Of a stretch of DNA of 64,000 bases, positions 17,054-25,638 are shown piece after piece. The stretch's first letter is position 1; each line of letters begins with the position of its first letter. The DNA is from Streptomyces toxytricini (GTDB taxonomy: Bacteria > Actinomycetota > Actinomycetes > Streptomycetales > Streptomycetaceae). The notes under the pieces are model-generated. The model saw nothing but the letters and a program-made list of their open reading frames with translations, made no database searches and had not been told where the DNA came from. The stretch covers positions 323,553 through 387,552 of the forward strand of contig NZ_BMTY01000003.1 of the NCBI RefSeq assembly GCF_014649915.1, given 5' to 3'. The position numbers and the translations under genes are program-made.

Positions 17054-17280
17054 GCGCTACCCACGCAGCACTGACGCAGCTCCTCCCGCTCGCGGGCGAC
17101 ACCTTCGACAAGAACAAGGTGACCCCCGGCGTCCTGGGCTTCATCGTGTTCGCGGCCCTCGCCCTCGCGGTGTGGGGCCTGATGAAGTCGATGAACCGGC
17201 ACATGGGCAAGGTCGACTTCCAGGAGACCCCGGAGCAGCCTCCGGCACGCACCACCCCGACGGCCGACAACCCGGCATAG
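17050..17280 (+). CDS. Small membrane protein coupled to mca
   Basis: The 76-residue protein starts at an ATG overlapping the mca stop (ATGA), which implies translational coupling. It has one transmembrane helix (GVLGFIVFAALALAVWGLM, about residues 27-45) and a charged, Pro/Thr-rich tail. I recognise no characterised family. Its constant position after mca suggests a role linked to mycothiol or to conjugate export, but this is inference. Confidence 0.8.
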   Translation: MSATHAALTQLLPLAGDTFDKNKVTPGVLGFIVFAALALAVWGLMKSMNRHMGKVDFQETPEQPPARTTPTADNPA

Positions 17281-17444
17281 CGGCCCTCCGGGCCCGCCCG
17301 CGCCGCCTCCCCGGTCCACCGGAGGGGCGGCGGCTCCGGGCGCGCCCGGACCCGCCGGGGGCGCCTCCGGCCGGCCCGCGGGCGGCCGGTCGGCGCAGGC
17401 CGGTGTACGGCGCCCCCGCACGCGCCGGGCCCACGGACGACGAC

Positions 17445-17482
17445 GCCGCGCCCCGGCGGACCCGCACCCGCCGGGGCGCGGC
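17445..17482. terminator. Bidirectional terminator after mca operon
   Basis: Perfect 15-bp arms GCCGCGCCCCGGCGG and complement, with an 8-base loop, lie just before the convergent STAND ATPase gene end. Confidence 0.85.
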
Positions 17483-17503
17483 ACCGGAGCGGCGGCTGGC
17501 GCC

Positions 17504-20500
17504 TCAAACCGCGGGGGGCATCGGGACGCCCATGACCTCCTGGGCGTGCAGGTCCGGGACCATCGACAGGCGCCACCCCTGCCAGCCCTCCGCCGGGTCC
17601 ACGCCCCGCGCCAGGACCACCGCGTACGCGTCCAGGCAGTCCGCCAGCCGCCCGTCCCGCGCCGGGTGCGGGGCGCCCGACAGGCGCGCGAGCTCCGCCC
17701 GCGCTTCCTCCGCGCCGCCGCCGGGGGCCGCGTACGGCAGCAGCGTGCAGCGCATGAACCGCGCCCAGTCCTCGCCGCGCCGGTCCCCGTACGAGATGAA
17801 CAGCCGGGCCGCCTCCTCGCACAGGTCCAGCGCCTGCGCCGTCCGGTCGTTGCCCGCGTCGACGACCGCCAGCTCCAGGCACGTCCACGCCTCGCCGTGG
17901 GCGAGCCCGATGCGCCGGAAGTCCGCCCGCGCGTCCACCAGCAGCTGCCGGGCGAAACCGGAGTTGCGGAGGCTGCCGGTCCGGGCCGCCCGCAGGTCGC
18001 GGGTCACGCGGCCCGAGTGGTGCCGGGCGTGCGCCAGCCCGTACACGTCCCGCATCCGCGAGAACATCGTCCTGGCGCGCTCCAGCTCCCGCACGGCCTC
18101 GTCCGGCTCCCCGGCCTCCTCCAGCGCCTGCCCCAGGTAGTACAGCGTCCACGCCTCGCCGCGCGCGTCCTCCGCCTCCCGGTGGCGGGCCAGCGCCTCC
18201 CGGAGCCGCTCCACCGCCGGGCCCGGATCGCCGTCCACCACCCGCGCCCGGCCCAGCTGCGTCATCGCCCAGGCCCGGCCGCGGTCGTCGCGGGTGCGCC
18301 CGTACAGGTCCAGCGCCCGGTGCAGCTCCTCCTCCGCCTGCGGGACCTCCCCGAGCCGCAGGTACACCTGCCCGAGCTGGAACTGAGCCCACGCCTCGCC
18401 GTGCACGCTGCCGTGCTCCCGGTGCAGCGCGAGGGAGCGCCGCAGCAGCCCGAGCGCCTCCGCCAGGCGGGCCGAGTCCCGCTCGACCGCCGCGAGCGCG
18501 TGCAGCGCCCACGCCCGGTCGCCCGCCAGCTCCGCCGGAGCCTGGAGTTCCAGCGCCTCCCGGATGCGGGCGGCGGCGTCCCGCAGCCGGCCCTGGTGGT
18601 GCAGCGTGATCCCGAGCGAGACGAGCGCCATGGCCGCGCCCGCGTCCTGCCGCGCCTCCCGGTACTGGTCCACCACCGACGACAGCGTCGTACGGGCCCG
18701 GTCCAGCTCGCCCAGCTGGCGCGCCGCGATGCCCGTACGCCACTGCACCGACCGCACCAGGCGGCCCTGGCCGGGCCGGCCCCGGCGGGCCGCCTCCACC
18801 GCCCGCGTCAGCTCGTCGATCTCCCCGAGGCGGTACAGGTCGCCGCGCAGCAGGCAGAAGTCGCACAGCGCTCCCAGCAGGTCGAGCACCGCCTGCAGAT
18901 CGTCGACGTCCCCGGCGTGCCGCAGGGCCGCCGTGATGAAGCTCGACTCCTCGTCCAGCCAGCGCAGCGCCGCCTCCAGCGAGGCGAAGCCGTGCCCGCC
19001 GAAGTGGCCGGAGCGCGTCGACGTCTGCCCGTCGACCATCCGGATCACCGCATCCGCGAGCTGCGCGTAGTCGCGGATGAGGCGGCCGTGCGCCGCCGCG
19101 GCGCCCGCCCGGTCCCCGTCCGCCGCCAGTCGCGCCGCCGCGTAGGCGCGGACCGCGTCGTGCATGCGGAAGCGTTCGCCGCGTACGTGGTCCAGGAGGC
19201 CCGCGCGGGCCAGCTCGTGCAGCAGGCGTGCGGCCTCGACCGGGCCGGTGCCGATGAGCGCGGCCGCGGCGGAGGGGCCGAAGGAGGCCCGGCCGGCGAG
19301 CGTGAGCCGCCGCAACAGCCGCTGCCGATCCTCGGGCAGCCGCCCGTAGGCCCGGGCCAGCGCCCGCTCCAGGACCTGCCCGGCGCCGGCCCCGCCCGCG
19401 AGGGCCGCGCCGGCCCCGCCGGGGGCGGCCCCGCCGGTGCCGGCGTCCGCGCCCGAGGGCGCCCCGGCGCCCCCGCCGGGCGCCGCCGCGGTGGTGTGGG
19501 TTCGGCCTGCGGTCGGTCCGCCGGTGCCGTGGCCGCTGCCCGCGGGTGCTCCGGCGGTTTCTTCGTCGGTTTCTTCGTCGCTGCGCGCGTGCGCCGCGCC
19601 GACTGCCGCTGGGGCGGCGTGGGTTCGGCTTGCGGTCGGTCCGCCGGTGCCGTGGCTGCTGCCTGTGGGTGCTCCGGTGGATTCTTCGTCGCTGCGCGCG
19701 TGCGCCGCGCCGGCTGCCGCTGGGGTGGTGTGGGTTTGGCCTGGGGTCGGTCGGCCGGTGCCGTGGCCGCTGCCTGTGGGTGCTCCGGCGGTTCCTTCGT
19801 CGTCGCGTGCGGGGACTCCGCCGGTCGCCGCGGGGGTGGCCTGGGCCCGGTCTGCGGCTGATCCGTCGGCGTGGTGGCCGCTGCCCGGCGCTGATCCGTC
19901 GGGTCCCGCGTCCCTGCGGGAGACCACCCGGCAAGCGTTGTCGGTCCCGGCCGCCGCCCCGCCGGCGCTCTTGTCCTGCACCGCGCCCGCCGCGGCGGCC
20001 CGGTCGCGGCCCGCGGCTTGCCCGGCCCCTGTGTCCACCCCGCCTGTCATCGCCCCACCCGTGGAGGGCAGGCCGGCACCTTCGCCGCTGTCCGCGGGTG
20101 TCCTGGCGGCGCCCGCGTTCCCGCTCACGGCCGCCGCGGCGGCAGTACCGTCCCTGCTGCCGGTCTCCCCGGTGGAGGCCATGCCCCCGCCGGCGGGTGT
20201 GCCGACGCCGGCACCCCCGCCTCCGGGCGCTGCGGACACGGCCGAATGCCCGTCTGCGGCCGCCCGGTCGACGCCCGTGCCCGCGAGTGCCGCGGCGGCC
20301 GGGTCCCCGACCGCGGGCGTCCCGTCGCCCCCGACGCCGGCCGCGGCCACCCGGGCGGCGCCCGCGTGCCGGCCCGGGGGGAGCGCGCCGGCACCTTCGC
20401 CGCTGCCCGTGGGCACCGCAGCGCCCTCGTGGCCGCCGGGGAGTGCCGCGGAGGCATGCCCGCCGGCGGCCGCGGCCACCCGGGCGGAGCCCGCGTGCCC

Positions 20501-21997
20501 GCCCGTGGGGGGCGCGCCGGGATCTCCGTCGCTGCCCGCGTGCGTGTCCGCGTCCTCGTTGCCGCCCGTGAGCACCGCCGGGGCGCGCCCGTTCCCGCGC
20601 GGGGCCGCCGCGTCGGCGTCCGAGACCCCGGCCCCGCCCGCGGCGGCGGGGGTTTCCCGCGGGGCGGCCGCGGGGGCCAGGGCGCGGAGGGCAAGGGGGA
20701 GGCCGGCGGCCAGGGCGACGAGTTCGGCCACGGCCGCGTCGTCCGGCCCGTCCACGGCTCCGGCCCCCGCCGCGGCCGCCCGGACCAGGTCCGCCGCCTC
20801 AGCGGCGGGCAGCGGCTGCACCGGCAGCTGGTGGACCCAGGCGGCCGGTCCCGGCAGTTCCAGCGGTGCCCGCGCCGTGACCAGCACCAGGCTCTCGGAC
20901 CGCTCCGGTACGAGCGGGCGAACCTGTTCCGCGTCCACCGCGTCGTCCAGCACCACCGTCACCGGGAGCCCCTGCACCTGCTGGTGGTACAGCTCGCCGA
21001 GCCGCCGCACCTGCTGCTCCACGGAGGAGCCCTCGCGGAAGAGCAGCTGCTCACGGGGCGCGCCCAGCCGGTTCAGCAGGTGCAGCAGCGCCTCCCGCAC
21101 GGGCAGCGGCGTCCGCCCGCCCGGCGAGCCGCCGCGCAGGTCCACCACGCACGCGCCGCGGAACTGGTCCCGCAGCGCGTCCGCGGCCCGCAGGGCCAGC
21201 GCCGTCCGGCCGACGCCCGGCTCGCCGTACAGGACGACCACCACCGGCCGGGTCTCCGTGCTGGCCCGCGCCGCCTGCACCCACTGCGCGATCCGGGCCA
21301 GTTCGGCCCGCCGGCCCGTGAATTCCGCCGCCGGCTCCGGGAGCTGCCCGAAGGACTGCTCCAGGACGCTGCGCCGCCGCGCCTGCGCACTGCGGTCACC
21401 CCCGCGCGGCGGCGGTGCCGCGGCCGCCGGCCGGGGCTGCCGGGCCTGCCGGGGCGCGCGGGCCGCGGCCGCCACCGCGCGCTGCTGCTCCAGGAACGGC
21501 CGTATGCCCCGCACCTCCAGCGCCGTCAGCCACTTCAGCCTCAGCTGCTCGGGCCCGCCGGGCCGCCCCCGCTCGCCCGCCCGCCGGTTCGCGGCCGGCA
21601 GGTGCCCGGCCGTCACCTTCGCGACGGCCGCCGCCGCGCCCGCGACCCCGGTGACGGCCCCGGCGGTCAGCGCCGCCCCGGCCGGGAACCCGAGCGACAG
21701 GTCCGCGCCGGCCGCGGCGGCGGCCGCCACCGCCGTCACCAGCAGCGCCGTCGAGGTGTTCTGCCGCCGGAAGGCCTCGCCGAGCGACTCGGCCCCGGCG
21801 TCCGAGGCGTCCAGCGCCCGTACGTACGCCTCGTACTCCTCGGCGGCGCTCGCCGCGAGGGAGTCCAGCGCCTGGAGCCCGCGGGTCAGCAGCGCGGCCC
21901 CGTCGAACGGCGCCCCCGCACCGGCGGCCCGCCTGGCCTCTTCGTCCACGGCCCGCTGCAGCAGTCGCTCGGCCTCACCGCGATGGCTGTCCCGCAT
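17504..21997 (-). CDS. STAND-type NB-ARC ATPase with TPR array and repetitive insert
   Basis: The protein is about 1497 residues. An N-terminal part with two hydrophobic stretches (about 82-135) precedes an NB-ARC-like ATPase: P-loop GEPGVGRTALAL near 256 and Walker B VTVVLDDAVDA near 348. About 410 residues of Ala/Gly/Thr/His-rich low complexity follow, ending in four 37-41-residue repeats (about 700-860). Next come a winged-helix-like segment (RFRMHDAVRAYAA) and a long TPR array (about 1030-1440). STAND proteins act as ligand-triggered switches. No N-terminal DNA-binding domain of the AfsR/SARP kind is present. I chose the ATG at 21997 because GAGGGG lies 6 bases upstream; an ATG 6 bp earlier is possible. 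It is head to head with the Uma2 gene. Confidence 0.85.
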   Translation of the reverse strand: MRDSHRGEAERLLQRAVDEEARRAAGAGAPFDGAALLTRGLQALDSLAASAAEEYEAYVRALDASDAGAESLGEAFRRQNTSTALLVTAVAAAAAAGADLSLGFPAGAALTAGAVTGVAGAAAAVAKVTAGHLPAANRRAGERGRPGGPEQLRLKWLTALEVRGIRPFLEQQRAVAAAARAPRQARQPRPAAAAPPPRGGDRSAQARRRSVLEQSFGQLPEPAAEFTGRRAELARIAQWVQAARASTETRPVVVVLYGEPGVGRTALALRAADALRDQFRGACVVDLRGGSPGGRTPLPVREALLHLLNRLGAPREQLLFREGSSVEQQVRRLGELYHQQVQGLPVTVVLDDAVDAEQVRPLVPERSESLVLVTARAPLELPGPAAWVHQLPVQPLPAAEAADLVRAAAAGAGAVDGPDDAAVAELVALAAGLPLALRALAPAAAPRETPAAAGGAGVSDADAAAPRGNGRAPAVLTGGNEDADTHAGSDGDPGAPPTGGHAGSARVAAAAGGHASAALPGGHEGAAVPTGSGEGAGALPPGRHAGAARVAAAGVGGDGTPAVGDPAAAALAGTGVDRAAADGHSAVSAAPGGGGAGVGTPAGGGMASTGETGSRDGTAAAAAVSGNAGAARTPADSGEGAGLPSTGGAMTGGVDTGAGQAAGRDRAAAAGAVQDKSAGGAAAGTDNACRVVSRRDAGPDGSAPGSGHHADGSAADRAQATPAATGGVPARDDEGTAGAPTGSGHGTGRPTPGQTHTTPAAAGAAHARSDEESTGAPTGSSHGTGGPTASRTHAAPAAVGAAHARSDEETDEETAGAPAGSGHGTGGPTAGRTHTTAAAPGGGAGAPSGADAGTGGAAPGGAGAALAGGAGAGQVLERALARAYGRLPEDRQRLLRRLTLAGRASFGPSAAAALIGTGPVEAARLLHELARAGLLDHVRGERFRMHDAVRAYAAARLAADGDRAGAAAAHGRLIRDYAQLADAVIRMVDGQTSTRSGHFGGHGFASLEAALRWLDEESSFITAALRHAGDVDDLQAVLDLLGALCDFCLLRGDLYRLGEIDELTRAVEAARRGRPGQGRLVRSVQWRTGIAARQLGELDRARTTLSSVVDQYREARQDAGAAMALVSLGITLHHQGRLRDAAARIREALELQAPAELAGDRAWALHALAAVERDSARLAEALGLLRRSLALHREHGSVHGEAWAQFQLGQVYLRLGEVPQAEEELHRALDLYGRTRDDRGRAWAMTQLGRARVVDGDPGPAVERLREALARHREAEDARGEAWTLYYLGQALEEAGEPDEAVRELERARTMFSRMRDVYGLAHARHHSGRVTRDLRAARTGSLRNSGFARQLLVDARADFRRIGLAHGEAWTCLELAVVDAGNDRTAQALDLCEEAARLFISYGDRRGEDWARFMRCTLLPYAAPGGGAEEARAELARLSGAPHPARDGRLADCLDAYAVVLARGVDPAEGWQGWRLSMVPDLHAQEVMGVPMPPAV
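19420..19900. repeat. Intragenic 111-123 bp tandem repeat
   Basis: GGGTGCTCCGG recurs at 19544, 19667 and 19778, with a weaker copy further on. Spacings of 123 and 111 bp differ by 12 bp, that is four codons, so the frame is kept. Encoded units share TGSGHGTGGPT and AHARSDEE-like blocks. Confidence 0.8.
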
Positions 21998-22268
21998 CGG
22001 CATCCCCTCAAGAGAGCTCCGGCAACGTGCCCCAAGTGTGGGACCGGACCCCCCGATGCGCGACATAACTTGAGCTAGATCAGAGCCAGTTGGGGCCCCG
22101 CCGCCCCGCACGGCGCATATATCCACGCCCCGCCCCCGCAGGCCCGACCCGGCCCCGCGCCCCCGCCGCGCCCCGGCGGGGGCCCGCCGCGTGGCGGAGG
22201 GCGGCCTGCTCTCTGCAGCGGACCCCGTAGGGATCGTTGTCCTGTGAGGTGGCAGGAGGGAGTCGTCG

Positions 22269-22814
22269 ATGAGCGTCGACGCGGTCACGCAAACCGAGTT
22301 TCCCGCCGGGTACGCGGTCTTCTTCGGAGTCGACGGCAAGGTGGTCATGACCCCGCAGAGCGCAGAGCGCTCCAACACCATCAAGTCGATGCAGTACGAC
22401 ACGATCGTGTCGTTGGGGCGTCACGCGAAGACCATCTCCGACGTCTACATCGACTTCCCGGCCGACGAGAATTCCGCCCCCGATCTCGCGATCATGCGGG
22501 AGGACGCGCAACGTCAGGGCAAGCGCTACGGCTTCGAGGACGTTCTGCTGATCGCCGAGGTGGTGTCGGCCCCCTCCTCCCGCAAGGACCACGACGACTG
22601 CACCGCGAAGTACGGCCGCCACGGCATCCCGGTCTACGTGGTGGTGGACCCGTACGCCGGGGAGGTCGTCGTCCATACCCGGCCGACCGGCTCCGGCTAC
22701 ATCGCGGCGCACACGCACCGGTACGGCACGGGCAAGCTGCCCATCGAGCTCGCCGACGGGCGGACCTACACCCTCGACCTGGACGAGCTGCCCCGCCCCG
22801 ACGCCGCCCGCTGA
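22269..22814 (+). CDS. Uma2-family (DUF820) endonuclease
   Basis: The 181-residue protein shows the PD-(D/E)XK-like pattern of Uma2. APDLAIM supplies the first acidic residue, LLIAEVVSAPSSRKDHDD the E and the conserved serine, and KYGRHGIPVYVVVDP the lysine strand. Uma2 proteins are expanded in Streptomyces and cyanobacteria and their biological role is poorly known. The ATG follows an AGGAGGGAG ribosome site. It is divergent from the STAND ATPase across 271 bp and convergent with an alpha/beta hydrolase; a hairpin follows the stop. Confidence 0.85.
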   Translation: MSVDAVTQTEFPAGYAVFFGVDGKVVMTPQSAERSNTIKSMQYDTIVSLGRHAKTISDVYIDFPADENSAPDLAIMREDAQRQGKRYGFEDVLLIAEVVSAPSSRKDHDDCTAKYGRHGIPVYVVVDPYAGEVVVHTRPTGSGYIAAHTHRYGTGKLPIELADGRTYTLDLDELPRPDAAR

Positions 22815-22828
22815 CCCGTACCGGCCCG

Positions 22829-22857
22829 GCGCGGGCCGACCGCCGGTCGACCCGCGC
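22829..22857. terminator. Terminator after Uma2 gene
   Basis: Inverted repeat GCGCGGG...CCCGCGC with an inner CGACC/GGTCG stem lies between convergent genes. Confidence 0.7.
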
Positions 22858-22869
22858 CGCAGTGTGTGG

Positions 22870-23739
22870 TCAGCGGGCCAGGAAGGCGAGGATGCGCTCG
22901 TTCACTTCCTGCGGCTTCTCGGCGAGGAGGTGGTGGCCGGCGCCTTCGATCATCGCGCCGTCCGAGCCGGGGGGCAGCATGGCGACGATCTCGGCGAGCG
23001 TCGCCTCGTCGACCACGGGGTCCTCGGTTCCGTGGAGGTACAGGGTGGGCTGCGTCGGCAGCTTGTCCAGCACGCGGACCATGTCCCACTGCGGGGTGCC
23101 GAAGGTCGCGGCCGGGAAGTTCTGCCGGTAGAGCTCCAGCCCGAGGTGGAGCCTCTCCGGCGTGTTGAGTCCCTCCTTCATCGCCTTGCGGTCCTCGGTG
23201 GAGTCGTAGCCGGGGACGTTCCCCGTCCAGCGGTCCCAGAGCCAGTCGAGGTAGGCGAGGTCGTCGGCCGCGACGAGCTGGTCGGCTATCGCCATCTGGA
23301 AGAAGTAGAAGTGGACGTACCGCTCGATCCTGTCGGGATCCGCACTGCCCCGGTCGTAGAACTCCAGGGGCGGGACGTCGTTGACGACCACCTTGGACCA
23401 CCGCTCGGGTGCGGCCGCGGCGGCGCCCCAGGTGGTGAAGCCGCCCCAGTCGTGCCCGATCAGGACCGCGTCGGAGCCACCGCCGAGCGCCTCGTGCAGG
23501 CCGTTGGCGTCGGCGATCAGGTCGGGAAGGCGCATGCTGCCGTCCGGCGGCACCTGGGACGGGGCGAACCCGCGCATGGTGGGGACGACGGCGTGGTATC
23601 CCGCCTCGGCCAGCGCGGGCATGAGGTACCGGTACAGCCTGGGTGTGTCGAAGCCGTGCAGCATCAGGGCGAGCGGCCCTTCGCCGGCTTCGACGTAGGC
23701 CAGGTCCAGGCCGTTGACGGTGATCCGCTTGTGTTCCAT
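22870..23739 (-). CDS. Alpha/beta hydrolase, epoxide hydrolase-like
   Basis: The 289-residue protein has an oxyanion motif LHGFDTPRL and nucleophile elbow GHDWGG (aspartate nucleophile, about residue 103). A late acid region DPVVDEA and the catalytic histidine in GAGHHLLAEKPQEV follow. An aspartate nucleophile points to epoxide hydrolase or haloalkane dehalogenase chemistry rather than an esterase. The ATG at 23739 lies right after a twin operator site shared with the divergent TetR gene, so it is probably repressed by that regulator. Confidence 0.88.
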   Translation of the reverse strand: MEHKRITVNGLDLAYVEAGEGPLALMLHGFDTPRLYRYLMPALAEAGYHAVVPTMRGFAPSQVPPDGSMRLPDLIADANGLHEALGGGSDAVLIGHDWGGFTTWGAAAAAPERWSKVVVNDVPPLEFYDRGSADPDRIERYVHFYFFQMAIADQLVAADDLAYLDWLWDRWTGNVPGYDSTEDRKAMKEGLNTPERLHLGLELYRQNFPAATFGTPQWDMVRVLDKLPTQPTLYLHGTEDPVVDEATLAEIVAMLPPGSDGAMIEGAGHHLLAEKPQEVNERILAFLAR

Positions 23740-23766
23740 CTCCAGCTCCTTGGCGTCGAGAAGTTC

Positions 23767-23839
23767 TAGAAAGAACGTTCTAACTAGTCGGAAGCTAGCA
23801 CGGCGTTCACCTGATCCACAAGCTAGAACGAACGCTCTA
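23767..23839. promoter_or_regulatory. Twin 16-bp operators between hydrolase and TetR gene
   Basis: TAGAAAGAACGTTCTA lies at 23767-23782 and TAGAACGAACGCTCTA at 23824-23839, 57 bp apart. Each is a near-palindrome with TAGA/TCTA ends. One site is close to each divergent start, as expected when one TetR repressor controls both genes. Confidence 0.75.
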
Positions 23840-23857
23840 CCCAGTAGGCTCTGCCGC

Positions 23858-24442
23858 ATGGCGAAATCACCACAGCCGGACACCCGGGAGCGCATCGTCC
23901 GCGCGGCCTCCCTGCTGATGCAGCGCCAGGGGTACGAGGGGACCGGCATCAAGCAGGTCGCCCAGGAGGCCAAGGCCACGCTCGGCTCGGTCTACCACTT
24001 CTTCCCCGGCGGCAAGCAGGCCGTCGGCGTGGCCGCCGTCCGGCACGCGGACCAGGAGTTCGCCGAGCTGCTGTCGGCGTCGCTGTCGCAGGAGGCCGAC
24101 CCGGCGAAGGCCGTCGCCGCCTGCGCCCGCGCGCTCGCCGGCCACCTGCGCGACTCCGGATGGGTGGACGGCTGCCCGATCAGCGCGACCGCACTCGAAA
24201 CCACCGGCCGGGTACCCGAGATCGAGCAGGCCGTCACCCAGGCGTTCCAGCACTGGCGGGACATGGTGGCGGACACCCTTCGCGGCGCCGGATTCCCCGA
24301 ACGCGACGCGCACGACCTGGCCACCACCGTCATCAGCACCCTCGAAGGCGCCGAGCTCACCGCACAGGTCTTCAAGAGCGAGACGCCCCTGACGGTCGCG
24401 GGCGAACACCTGGCCCGGCTCATCAACTCCTACAAGGGCTGA
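23858..24442 (+). CDS. TetR-family regulator of the adjacent hydrolase
   Basis: The 194-residue protein has an N-terminal TetR domain (ERIVRAASLLMQRQGYEGTG...QVAQEAKATLGSVYHFFPGG). Its C-terminal half is of the LmrA/YxaF type, recognisable by the WVDGCPISATALE block. It probably represses itself and the divergent hydrolase through the paired TAGAA sites upstream. The ATG at 23858 is downstream of the second operator. The end overlaps the convergent Lrp gene by 13 bp. Confidence 0.92.
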   Translation: MAKSPQPDTRERIVRAASLLMQRQGYEGTGIKQVAQEAKATLGSVYHFFPGGKQAVGVAAVRHADQEFAELLSASLSQEADPAKAVAACARALAGHLRDSGWVDGCPISATALETTGRVPEIEQAVTQAFQHWRDMVADTLRGAGFPERDAHDLATTVISTLEGAELTAQVFKSETPLTVAGEHLARLINSYKG

Positions 24443-24888
24443 CGGCCGCCCGCCGTCGGCAGCGGCTTCGGCGGGTAGCTGCGCAGGACGAGGGACGTGG
24501 TGACCGCTCCGTGGCGGGCGAGCGAGTCCACGATCTGCTCCAGGCGTTCGGCGTGGGAGCAGTGCACGTCGAGCACCAGGCAGTCCTCACCGGTCACGCG
24601 CAGGGTCGCGACGACCTCGGGAATCCGGGCGGCGAGGGTGAGCGCCTGGGCCAGCCGTGCGTGGGTGGTGCGCAGCCGGACGACGGCGTGGATGTTCAAC
24701 CCGACCGCGGCCGGGGCGACGACGGCGCGGTAGCCGGTGATGACCCCGCTCTTCTCCAGGCGCCGGATGCGGGCGCCGGTCGCCGGCTGTGACAGCCCGA
24801 CCCGGCGTCCGACCTCGGCCGCGGTGAGCCGGCCGTCGGCCTGGAGCAGGTCCAGGATGGCCCGGTCTATCTCGTCGAGTGATTCCAT
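24430..24888 (-). CDS. Lrp/AsnC-family regulator
   Basis: The 152-residue protein has an N-terminal winged helix-turn-helix (AEVGRRVGLSQPATGARIRRL) and a C-terminal RAM ligand-binding domain (VAPAAVGLNIHAVVRL onwards). These regulators typically sense amino acids and form octamers. It is divergent from the RBBP9-like hydrolase across 123 bp, so that gene is one possible target. No palindromic site is obvious there. Confidence 0.92.
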   Translation of the reverse strand: MESLDEIDRAILDLLQADGRLTAAEVGRRVGLSQPATGARIRRLEKSGVITGYRAVVAPAAVGLNIHAVVRLRTTHARLAQALTLAARIPEVVATLRVTGEDCLVLDVHCSHAERLEQIVDSLARHGAVTTSLVLRSYPPKPLPTAGGRQPL

Positions 24889-25011
24889 CGTCCTCGCCCC
24901 CGCTTTCCTTGAGATCGCTCGCCGGGCCCGATCGCAGGCGCCGATCGATCAAGAATCGCCCCTGGGTGCCCCGGCGGAGTGCGGGGGCCGGGAGCGGAAC
25001 GGCGGTGGACG

Positions 25012-25557
25012 ATGGTCGCGTACGTCATCATCCCGGGAATCGACGGTTCGGATGAGCGGCACTGGCAGAGCCTGTGGGAGGAGCGGTGGGGGGCCTCGGC
25101 GGTGCGGATCGCGCCCGCTTCGTGGAGCCGGCCCGACCTGCCGGACTGGACCGCGGCGATCCAGGCCGCCTACGAGACCGCTTCCCGGCGTTGCGGCCGG
25201 GTGGCGCTCGTGGCGCACAGCCTCGGCTGCTGGGCGGCCGCACACTGGCTGGAGCAGGCTCGACCCGACGCGGTGGCGGCGCTCCTCGTCGCCCCTCCCG
25301 ACCCCGGGGGGCCGGCGTTCCCGCGTGAGGCCGCACCGACGTTCCGGGGCCTGTCCGCCCGCCCCCTGCCGTGCCCGAGCCTGATGGTGGCGAGCGACGA
25401 CGACCCCTACTGCGGCCCGGAGGCCTCCGTCTCCTTCGGGCGCGACTGGCAGGCCCGGGCCCACCTCGTCCAAGGCCACGGCCACATCAACTCCGGCAGC
25501 GGCCTCGGTGACTGGCCGGCGGGCCTGGAACTCCTCCGCGGGCTCGTCGACCGCTGA
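25012..25557 (+). CDS. RBBP9/YdeN-family serine hydrolase
   Basis: The 181-residue protein has an N-terminal strand YVIIPGIDGSDERHWQSLWE, which is characteristic of RBBP9/YdeN. The nucleophile is in VAHSLGCW (about residue 70), an acid in ASDDDPYCG and the histidine in GHGHINSGSG. These small alpha/beta hydrolases have no settled physiological substrate. The ATG at 25012 opens the conserved strand. It is divergent from the Lrp gene and convergent with a TetR gene. Confidence 0.9.
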   Translation: MVAYVIIPGIDGSDERHWQSLWEERWGASAVRIAPASWSRPDLPDWTAAIQAAYETASRRCGRVALVAHSLGCWAAAHWLEQARPDAVAALLVAPPDPGGPAFPREAAPTFRGLSARPLPCPSLMVASDDDPYCGPEASVSFGRDWQARAHLVQGHGHINSGSGLGDWPAGLELLRGLVDR

Positions 25558-25638
25558 GCCGGCCCGCCCGACGCCCCGTCAGGTCGCCCCGCCGCGTGCG
25601 ACCCCGGGCACGGCGGGCGGCCCCCCTCGCCCACGGGC

